From assembly GCA_949317995.1 (NCBI GenBank), contig OX439049.1:372001-436000 (forward strand): a DNA stretch of 64,000 nucleotides, written 5' to 3'. Within the stretch, counting starts at the first letter, position 1. Each line of letters opens with the position of its first letter. This DNA comes from Acholoe squamosa. Taxonomy: Eukaryota; Annelida; Polychaeta; Phyllodocida; Polynoidae. Below, piece after piece: positions 50,244-61,960 of this stretch. The notes beneath the pieces were generated by a model, which did not search any database, was not told the origin of the DNA, and saw only the letters and a list, made by a program, of their open reading frames with translations. A program made the translations under genes and the position numbers.

Positions 50244-52975
50244 CACTCCTCCTTATCTATAGACTATAGTAACACCTGATCTACTCACTCCTCCTTATCT
50301 ATAGACTATAGTAACACCTGATCTACTCACTCCTCCTTATCTATAGACTATAGTAACACCTGATCTACTCACTCCTCCTTATCTATAGACTATGGTAACA
50401 CCTGATCTACTCACTCCTCCTTATCTATAGACTATAGTAACACCTGATCTACTCACTCCTCCTTATCTATAGACTATAATAACACCTGATCTACTCACTC
50501 CTCCTTATCTATAGACTATGGTAACACCTGATCTACTCACTCCTCCTTATCTATAGACTATAGTAACACCTGATATACCTGATCTACTCACTCCTCCTTA
50601 TCTATAGACTATAGTAACACCTGATCTACACACTCCTCCTTATCTATAGACTATAGTAACACCTGATCTACTCACTCCTCCTTATCTATAGACTATAGTA
50701 ACACCTGATCTACTCACTCCTCCTTATCTATAGACTATAGTAACACCTGATCTACTCACTCCTCCTTATCTATAGACTATGGTAACACCTGATCTACTCA
50801 CTCCTCCTTATCTATAGACTATGGTAACACCTGATCTACTCACTCCTCCTTATCTATAGACTATAGTAACACCTGATCTACTCACTCCTCCTTATCTATA
50901 GACTATAATAACACCTGATCTACTCACTCCTCCTTATCTATAGACTATGGTAACACCTGATCTACTCACTCCTCCTTATCTATAGACTATAGTAACACCT
51001 GATATACCTGATCTACTCACTCTTCCTTATCTATAGACTATAGTAACACCTGATCTACTCACTCCTCCTTATCTATAGACTATAGTAACACCTGATCTAC
51101 TCACTCCTCCTTATCTATAGACTATAGTAACACCTGATCTACTCACTCCTCCTTATCTATAGACTATGGTAACACCTGATCTACTCACTCCTCCTTATCT
51201 ATAGACTATAGTAACACCTGATCTACACACTCCTCCTTATCTATAGACTATAGTAACACCTGATATACCTGATCTACTCACTCTTCCTTATCTATAGACT
51301 ATAGTAACACCTGATCTACTCACTCCTCCTTATCTATAGACTATAGTAACACCTGATATACCTGATCTACTCACTCTTCCTTATCTATAGACTATAGTAA
51401 CACCTGATCTACTCACTCCTCCTTATCTATAGACTATAGTAACACCTGATATACCTGATCTACTCACTCCTCCTTATCTATAGACTATGGTAACACCTGA
51501 TCTACTCACTCCTCCTTATCTATAGACTATGGTAACACCTGATCTACTCACTCCTCCTTATCTATAGACTATAGTAACACCTGATCTACTCACTCCTCCT
51601 TATCTATAGACTATAGTAACACCTGATCTACTCACTCCTCCTTATCTATAGACTATAGTAACACCTGATATACCTGATCTACTCACTCCTCCTTATCTAT
51701 AGACTATGGTAACACCTGATCTACTCACTCCTCCTTATCTATAGACTATGGTAACACCTGATCTACTCACTCCTCCTTATCTATAGACTATGGTAACACC
51801 TGATCTACTCACTCCTCCTTATCTATAGACTATAGTAACACCTGATCTACTCACTCCTCCTTATCTATAGACTATAGTAACACCTGATCTACTCACTCCT
51901 CCTTATCTATAGACTATAGTAACACCTGATATACCTGATCTACTCACTCCTCCTTATCTATAGACTATGGTAACACCTGATCTACTCACTCCTCCTTATC
52001 TATAGACTATAGTAACACCTGGTCTACTCACTCCTCCTTATCTATAGACTATGGTAACACCTGATCTACTCACTCCTCCTTATCTATAGACTATAGTAAC
52101 ACCTGATCTACTCACTCCTCCTTATCTATAGACTATAATAACACCTGATCTACTCACTCCTCCTTATCTATAGACTATAGTAACACCTGATATACCTGAT
52201 CTACTCACTCCTCCTTATCTATAGACTATAGTAACACCTGATCTACTCACTCCTCCTTATCTATAGACTATAGTAACACCTGATCTACTCACTCCTCCTT
52301 ATCTATAGACTATAGTAACACCTGATCTACACACTCCTCCTTATCTATAGACTATGGTAACACCTGATATACCTGATCTACTCACTCCTCCTTATCTATA
52401 GACTATAGTAACACCGGATCTACTCACTCCTCCTTATCTATAGACTATGGTAACACCTGATCTACTCACTCCTCCTTATCTATAGACTATAGTAACACCT
52501 GGTCTACTCACTCCTCCTTATCTATAGACTATAGTAACACCTGATCTACTCACTCCTCCTTATCTATAGACTATAGTAACACCTGATCTACTCACTCCTC
52601 CTTATCTATAGACTATGGTAACACCTGGTCTACTCACTCCTCCTTATCTATAGACTATAGTAACACCTGATCTACTCACTCCTCCTTATCTATAGACTAT
52701 GGTAACACCTGATCTACACACTCCTCCTTATCTATAGACTATAATAACACCTGATCTACTCACTCCTCCTTATCTATAGACTATAGTAACACCTGATCTA
52801 CTCACTCCTCCTTATCTATAGACTATAATAACACCTGATATACCTGATCTACTCACTCCTCCTTATCTATAGACTATAGTAACACCTGATCTACACACTC
52901 CTCCTTATCTATAGACTATAGTAACACCTGATCTACTCACTCCTCCTTATCTATAGACTATGGTAACACCTGATA
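50244..52975. repeat. 42-bp satellite, about 64 copies
   Basis: The unit is CTCCTCCTTATCTATAGACT, then ATAGTAACACCTGATCTACT and CA, with occasional 9-bp extensions (TATACCTGA) that mark recurring sub-blocks. Variation is otherwise limited to ATAG/ATGG/ATAA. Confidence 0.96.
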
Positions 52976-53500
52976 TCAAACTTTAAGTTTAACACAACTT
53001 ATTCACATCTGTTGACACTTTAGTAAGAGATCCAGATTTCATGTTCGAATGAACATGTTTTTATTCATCAATATGAAACCTTTTTAGGTATCTTTTTTGT
53101 TTACATAAGGCAAATTTCTTTCCCAGAGAGGGGTCAACTTATAGGCAGGGTTTTGATAGATGTAATGCTGAAAGGGTCACATTTCTTAAACCTTTTGGTA
53201 CATTTTACGTTAAATTCACAAGCTGTATTCAAGTTATGATACATAAATAGGAAAATCCTTTTAAAATCCTAATGTTAATTTCCTTTGAAAGTACCGGGTA
53301 GTCCTGTTATGAAGCCGCAAAATTTAGGCTAGAAACCCTTAGGATTTCTAAAGTTGGGGGGGGGCAACTTATAAGTGGGATTTTGAGCTTTTGCATTATT
53401 TTTTAGCATATGTCTATACAAAATCAAAAGGTTCGACTTATAAGTGGGGTCGACTTATAAGTGGGGTCGACTTATAGGCAGGGTTTTACCGTACCGGTGG
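52976..53500. mobile_element. Degenerate TACNGTAA-type element, ending GGTTTTACCGTA near 53493
   Basis: Three modules of type CTTATAAGTGGG or CTTATAGGCAGGGTTTT (near 53135, 53365 and 53430-53490) match the ends and interior of the element at 33152. The right terminus reads GGCAGGGTTTTACCGTA. The left boundary is not clear. Confidence 0.6.
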
Positions 53501-53817
53501 TAACTATCTTTCCACTCACTTTACCCTGGGCCCTATTCATGGCCCCACGGATGGTATAGTGAGGCCTCGATAGTACGCCCCCTGATAGTCCGTCATACAT
53601 GGGATCCGGCCAGGCTGTGGCATTCCTGTACAAATCTATTGTAATATGCCTCAATAGTCCATTAGATTCGAGATCCATTCAACATTTGTCTGGAATGAGG
53701 GTGGCGGGATTTATATGAATTTCAAACCCCCTCTTACCCCTGACCCCTGGTCAAGGTGCCTATAGACTCAAAACATGACACGTAAACCCCCTCCCGTACA
53801 ACATAGCTGACATATAA

Positions 53818-56095
<2,278 letters not shown>

Positions 56096-56244
56096 TCACC
56101 TTGCCCCTCTACATCCAAGTTTGCCCTTACTCGACCTACCCTTAGTGTACCTACTCTCCTCTCTCAACTACATTACATTTTGCCCTTTACATCTCTAACT
56201 CTTATCTGTCCTTAATATATTTCATTATTTGACCTTCGTCTCTC

Positions 56245-56713
56245 TCAGTTCAACCCTGACTCACGTGCTATGATTTGATGTTGGAAATGGGCGAGAAGAA
56301 ATCCACACAAAGCACCAAGCAGACAGCAGGAGATTCCTCCCACCATGAACTGTGTCACACCCATCACTCTCCATGTAGCAGCAATCTTTTGTACTGTAAA
56401 CATGAACTTAATGTCAGGGATACATTTCACCAAAACATGCCAAATGGTTGGACTATTGGAAGTTTCCATTAATGTCACTTGATTATCTTACATCTGAGGC
56501 TTGTCCATATGATAAGCTTCTAGTATATTATGACATGGTTTATTTAGTTGTAAGGTATTGTAAAAAGAAAGTACTTAATTCAAAGGTAGTGTAGTGCGAA
56601 TCACCTTGTCTCATCAACGTGGTGCGGAACTGAATGGTGAAATCTGACACGGTCCTTAGGTGAATAGCCGACATGGTGTTGAGTTTCTTTTCCATTTTTA
56701 TAAGAAGTAAATC
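56245..56713 (-). CDS. Unrecognised membrane protein, last two exons
   Basis: Exon 56713-56605 (acceptor GTTACCTTTTAG, donor CAAG/GTGATT) encodes DLLLIKMEKKLNTMSAIHLR, then TVSDFTIQFRTTLMRQ. Exon 56393-56245 (acceptor ATGTTTACAG) continues in matching phase 1 with QKIAATWRVMGVTQF. A membrane span follows, FMVGGISCCLLGALCGFLLA, then a short basic tail to a stop. If the Met in the first exon is the start, this is a one-pass protein of about 79 aa; otherwise it is the C-terminus of a larger gene. I do not recognise the family. The VGGI..LLG pattern is loosely like the anchor of the EGF gene at 53818, which could be chance. Confidence 0.5.
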
Positions 56714-56749
56714 CTAAAAGGTAACAAAATAAATACATTAGATTATGAA

Positions 56750-57250
56750 CATCAATTCCATTGAATCCCCACTCTCAAAAAAGGGGGGGGGTAGGTAAAC
56801 CTTAAAGGGGGGCTAGCACCGCAAACTAACAACATGGGTACCGGTTCAAAGAGTGATCATAAAATCGCGGGAACCAGCGGAAAAATCGTGGTGCTCTGAT
56901 TGGCCAAGGGGTGGTCACGTGACTTTTTAATGCTGGCATGCATTACCATGCCAGTGCCCCTTTAATGCCATCTATCATGGACCAAAATGCCCGTTGCTAA
57001 GTATATTGGTTTAAATTAGCTGGTTACTAGGCAACCATAAACATTAGCCACAGAACATCAATGCCACTAAAATGTACTAAAATCTCCACTGTCAATTTAG
57101 TGGGGGTAGGTAAACCTTAAAGCCATCTGTCATGGACTAAAATGCCTGTTGATAAGCATTTTGATCAAAATATGCTGGTTAATAGGCAACCAACCATCCT
57201 AGCAACCATGTGTTGAATACCACTGAAATCTCTGGTACTGATTTAGGGGG
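56750..57250. repeat. Diverged tandem duplication around a MITE
   Basis: GTAGGTAAACCTTAAA and GCCATCTRTCATGGACYAAAATGCC, then CTGGTTANTAGGCAACC, occur in two diverged copies (from about 56790 and 57107). The first is split by the MITE at 56806; the second is uninterrupted. Confidence 0.75.
56806..56961. mobile_element. TTAA-flanked MITE, copy 2, with a paralogous empty site
   Basis: 156 bp flanked by TTAA (56802-56805 and 56962-56965). Ends AGGGGGGCTAGCA and TGCCAGTGCCCCT are imperfect inverted repeats. The unoccupied duplicate at about 57107-57136 reads GGTAAACCTTAAAGCCATCT, giving the pre-insertion sequence with a single TTAA. The same family as 10288. Confidence 0.88.
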
Positions 57251-58060
57251 GCAAGGTAATCTCTGACTTCCTTTATCCTACTTAGAAATCACTGTAACTA
57301 AGCATTTTTGGTTAAAAATATGGATGCTAGGCAACATGCTAATTAGGCATAGCTTGTCAGGGAGGAATCGCTGACTTTTAGTATATGGTTCTAGGGACCT
57401 TATAGAAATGCATTGTAGTGGGAAACCTTTGTTTGAGGTTACTCCTTAGGCCTATCATTGGTCAGATTGCCTGGACTATAATGACAACTCCCTAAACACA
57501 ACATACTCCCAGACCCCGGGCCCCAGACACATCAACTTGCATGGCTCTATCTAGTACAGTACTACATAATTGACCAGACACGCACCCATATGGAATAAGG
57601 CTTCTGCAGTTTACAGTAAATAGTAAATTGCCTGAGCCAAGGGGGGCACTTATGTGTGAGAACAACAATCCAGCTAGACAGAGTCCCCCTATCATGCACA
57701 TGATCCCTAGTATAGTGGGGGAGCACTTGAGATGTGTGGGACAGCCCTATTTATGGAATCAGTAGACTACATGTGGTTTATGCCTGTTCCATGCAGCCTT
57801 TAATATAGTCTCTGATATACCACTTCCATGACCTTACTAACTTACTAAGGAATGGTCATTACTCATCAGACGTGGGGAGTGTAAGCTTTCAAAAATCTTT
57901 CGTGCATACCCAAGAACACTTGTAACCATGTGGGTTTTTTCTTTTTCTTTTTTTTTTTTGCTTAAATGCAAAGGTGTCAAAACCCTTTATGCCTCCCTTA
58001 AGAAAGTTAAAAATGTTATATTCCCCCCAGGAGAAGTGAATGTTTTACACAGCCCCCACG
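57251..58060. other. No gene confidently seen
   Basis: A minus-strand frame at 57725-57492 encodes a hydrophobic stretch (TILGIMCMIGGLCLAGLLFS) and could be an exon of a membrane protein, but no donor or phase match links it to the exons at 56.6 kb. Confidence 0.35.
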
Positions 58061-58064
58061 TGCC

Positions 58065-58290
58065 CACTTCCCCATATTGGCCCTGAGACTTCCCCATATT
58101 GGCCCTGAGACTTCCCCATATTGGCCCTGAGACTTCCCCATATTGGCCCTGAGACTTCCCCATATTGGCCCTGAGACTTCCCCATATCGGCCCTGAGACT
58201 TCCCCATATTGGCCCTGAGACTTCCCCATATTGGCCCTGAGACTTCCCCATATTGGCCCTGAGACTTCCCCATATTGGCCCTGAGTGTTG
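58065..58290. repeat. 22-bp tandem repeat, about 10 copies
   Basis: GACTTCCCCATATTGGCCCTGA repeated almost without variation. CCATATTGG is a CArG-box-like word, present in every copy but one (CCATATCGG). Confidence 0.95.
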
Positions 58291-59765
58291 CTAAAGGACT
58301 ACTCCCTATCTACTGAGGAAGTTGTGGAACATGGAACATCTACAGTCACCGTAATGCTATGTACACGTCCAGCCACACGCGCTGTTTCCAGTTCCTTTTT
58401 GTGCCGGAAGAGGAAAGGGGGTAGTGAGTAAGAGTGTGTGAAGGGTGAACTAATTTAGTCCCAACTCCCAACTTGTCCACACAGAAATGAATATATTTTT
58501 ACAAAATAAAGTTTGGATCGGTTATTTTAGACCAGAATATCGTAACATTGCACCCCCCCCCCACCCAAAATTAGGTTATGGGTTGGACCAGTCTACAGTC
58601 GTTTTTATTGTGACTGACCTGCACAAGTGGGAGGGGGGGGGGGATTTTGCCTACAAAAGCTATGACATGTGAGGAGCACAAAATATATGACTTTTAGTTT
58701 ACTACTGAAGGAGGGCTAGCATGGCGATTTTCAAAACCCCCTTTAAAATGTAGGTCTACTGCTACCGGGTACTAGCTGGTACCATATATACAAAAACAAG
58801 GGTGCCCACATCGATTACGCGTTTCTGCATGCATGCCAATGGTGTACATGTTAGCAAATCCTGAAGCTGTGGTTTTGGTTTGCCAACAGGCAGTACTGGT
58901 ATCACATCCTCTTTGGAATTTGCCCCACTGAAAGGGGTTCTTCCAAATGCCCCTCCCTCCTCCCACTGGTTATAAATGACTCAGCCCTTATTGTTGTAAT
59001 ATGTTTGTCAGCTTGCACTGTCATCTGGTGTCTACATAGAAATACTGTCTGTTGCGCTATCTATAGGAAGGGAAATTAGACTGACACAAGCCTGTCCCGA
59101 GTATGGGAGTTAGAGCAAGTCTCCAGCTGAGGATTTAGTTTCTCTCCCTGTACTGTTATATTACTCTACTGTCACTCTCCCAGCACAGGCCCATCAAACC
59201 GTGTCCAGGCAAGAGCCAGGAACCAGTAAAAGATACAGTTATAATGTAGGTCATGTACATGTTAGCTCTGTCAGGGACATGTTGAATTCACATGTTGAAC
59301 CCATGTATATCTGTTTATTACTGTACGAACCCAATCCTACTTACCTGCACCCAGCTGCCTGGTGTACACCTCACACTACGACAGCAGCACTTGGTTTCAG
59401 TTTCAGGTCAGCATGTCCCTCACACTGGGCTCCTGTGCTGATGTGGTGGAGTAGCGGTGGAGGCGGCACTACACTAATGGTTTTCTCTCTACATTTCTAT
59501 ATATGATATGGGCCATAATAAAATATCCCTGCTGTTTGTTGGGCTTAGCTACTATGATTTTCTTATAGCCACACATTTTTCCTAAAAAATTTGACCCATC
59601 AGCATGGTGCTTCTGTGTCTTAACTTTTTTATATCAGCCAATTGCTGCGGACATACCCAATTAAATCATGTACTTTTGCAGTGAATATTCTGCTTTAAAT
59701 TAATAATTCCTTTTCATCTCAGAGGCCCAATCTAACATCAAATTCCATCTTAGATAGCACTCAAA
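58291..59765. other. No gene seen
   Basis: About 1.5 kb without a supported exon. It contains a C-run (58551), a G-run (58631) and a fragment GGGCTAGCATGGCGATTTTC at about 58712 related to the TTAA MITE. Confidence 0.5.
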
Positions 59766-59768
59766 CCT

Positions 59769-60421
59769 ATGGAGCCCCTAATAGGACATATGAAAAAAAA
59801 ATTTCCAAAAAAATTTATTGTTGCGGGTACAGGAGCAATTCTTGCAGGTACTGGGTGATTCGTTCGGGTACTTGGTAATTCTTGTGGGTACTGGGTAATT
59901 TTTGTGGGTACAGGAACAATTCTTTTCATGCCCAGAAACAATTTTCGTGGGCACAGAGAAGGTCTTGCAGGTAGAGAAATAGTTCTTGTGGATACAGAAA
60001 CAATTCTTGTGGGTACAGAATCAGTTCTGTAAGGTGGAGAAACCATTCTGTTGTGTGCAGGAATTATTCTTGCATTTCCAGGGTCCAGACAATTCTTGCA
60101 GGTAATCTTCTTAGGGACCATAGAAGGACATCTCTTGAATATTCGGCAATATCTATGTGGGTAATTCTTCAATTTCAAACAAACAAAATGTAAGAATGTT
60201 CCTGTTCCTGCAGGAATTCCTTCTATATTAGCAGGAAGGTTCCTGTACCTGCAGGAATTCCCCTGTATCTGCAGGAATGTTCTTGTACTCGCAAAAAAAA
60301 AAAAATGTTGGTATGTACCTGCAAGAATTGTTCAGTATCTGCAAGAATTGTTCAGTATCTGCAAGAATATTTTTTTCTGTGGAAATTTTATTTTTGGTAT
60401 GTCCTATTAGGCGCTCCATAC
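59769..60421. mobile_element. TIR element with minisatellite-like interior (about 650 bp)
   Basis: The left end ATGGAGCCCCTAATAGGACA, then TATGAAAAAAAAATTT, is mirrored by the right end AAATTTTATTTTTGGTATGT, then CCTATTAGGCGCTCCAT. Inside are about 20 degenerate copies of a roughly 20-bp module (GGTACAGGAACAATTCTTG) and, to the right, CCTGCAGGAATTCC modules. No transposase frame. Confidence 0.75.
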
Positions 60422-60524
60422 AAACCTGTTAGTATACACTGTAAGGATTAATTTGATGCCTCATTTACATTTCCACTGTCGAATTTAGACCAATCATCTT
60501 TGTACCACACTCTTCAGTGCAGGC

Positions 60525-60594
60525 CGCTCGCCATGAATATGACCTTAGCTGTCGAAATGGCGTTAAACATCTATTACTCACTCACTATTACTCA
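60525..60594 (+). mobile_element. SINE tail B fragment
   Basis: GCCATGAATATGACCTTAGC, then GGCGTTAAACATCTATTACT and ACTC repeats match the 3' end of the SINE at 29591. Only the tail is present. Confidence 0.75.
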
Positions 60595-60768
60595 GTGCGG
60601 GCCTACATTGTGTGACCTGCTGCCACCTACAGTCAATTAGTGTAGTGCAACCTCGAGTAGGAGGTGCATTTGTGCAGCATAATGTATATAAACTAGACCA
60701 ACATAAGCTTGTTAGGCCATCCCCTATTGGCCACTGCTATCTGGGTCAATATTGATCCTACATTCAAC

Positions 60769-61024
60769 TCGGTACATTCGACACCTGGCTTTGTATCTTA
60801 CGGAGTTCTGCTCCAATTAACAACTGGGTTTACTTTAGTAAGGCCAGACCCAGACACATGTAACACAGGAAGTCATGTGACATATATTTGTAGCATAGGA
60901 ATGGTGCACTGTGGGATACAAACAGAACTCTGACTCAGTCACAGACTGGTAGCCAATCCGATAACCTGGCAGGTTACTCAAGTAACTAATGCACGTCAGT
61001 TTGGCCAGGGGTCGAACGTACCGA
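60769..61024. mobile_element. TIR element, second copy (internally shortened)
   Basis: Ends TCGGTACATTCGACACCTGG and CCAGGGGTCGAACGTACCGA, same family as 16579. Relative to the full copy it lacks the internal TCTGAGGCTCTGTA..CATTTATGATG stretch, joining GAACTCTGACTC directly to AGTCACAGACTGG. Confidence 0.85.
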
Positions 61025-61222
61025 ATGACTCTGCACCAAGCCATGGGTAAGTGCTGGTACCTACCCAGGTATGGCTAGGATGGGAGGAGACTGGGGAACC
61101 AGCTCAGGTTGCGTAGATAGCGTTCAAGGATGGAATTATGGGTAATTTACGACCTTGGGCCATTTTGCCTCTGCACGAATGCAGCCAGTGCTGCTGCTAG
61201 AGACCTGCCTCATTATGGACAG

Positions 61223-61510
61223 TCGGTACGTTCGACCCCTGGCTTCGTAACTTACGGAGTTCCGCTCCAATTACCAACTGGGTTTACTTGAGTAAGGCCA
61301 GACCCAGACACATGTATCACAGGAAGTCATGTGACATCTGTTTGTAGCATAGGAATGGTGCACTGTGGGATACAAACAGAGGTCTGAGGCTCTGTAACTT
61401 ACTCAACAACCTGCCCTGACCCATTTATGATGTCACAGACTGGTAGCCAATCCGATAACCCGGCAGGTTACTCAAGTAACTTACGCACGTCAGTTTGGCC
61501 AGGGGTCGAA
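61223..61510. mobile_element. TIR element, third copy (right end lost)
   Basis: Begins TCGGTACGTTCGACCCCTGG and is nearly identical to 16579-16874, but after CAGGGGTCGAA the terminal GTACCGA is replaced by unrelated sequence. Confidence 0.85.
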
Positions 61511-61960
61511 AGTGTGTACAAATCAGTGCTGGCACCTGGTGTTTTGTTTGTTGAGTCAGACCCTTCATCAGGTTGTATGATCCAAAATTCCCACTCCTCA
61601 GTTTTTTTCCCCCTTTTCCTCCAACTCCAGTTTGACAGAGGCAATCCCACAACCTTTCCCCAAAATACGTAACCGGGAAGCAGTTGTTCTCGACTTAAAA
61701 CATCCAAGTTGGGCAGTTTTATTATTTCATTTTTTATCTAGATAGAGGCAATGCTACACTAATACATCACGTATAAGGAACACACCAGGTAAAACTTAGT
61801 ATAAGGCCCAAGAAAATGCTGTAAGGAGCAGCTGGGACTTGATTTTTGCAAGTTTTTTACTTTTCTACTATATGGTATCCTTTGGTCAATCTGACAAAGG
61901 CACTAGGGTTCCATCCTCAAGGATCTGTTGCGTGTTACTTGGTTTCCTCAAAAAACCTCT

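Noticed and set aside
50110..50279. Plus-strand frame after the LTR element (MEPPVVLTEWRRRTAGH)
   Set aside because: It has an acceptor-like and a weak donor-like site but is too short and unlike any family I know. It ends in the 42-bp array.
53472..53678. Minus-strand frame (DLYRNATAWPDPMYDG) below the EGF gene
   Set aside because: It lies beyond the EGF stop, its end overlaps transposon sequence, and I recognise no domain. It could be a relic but is unsupported.
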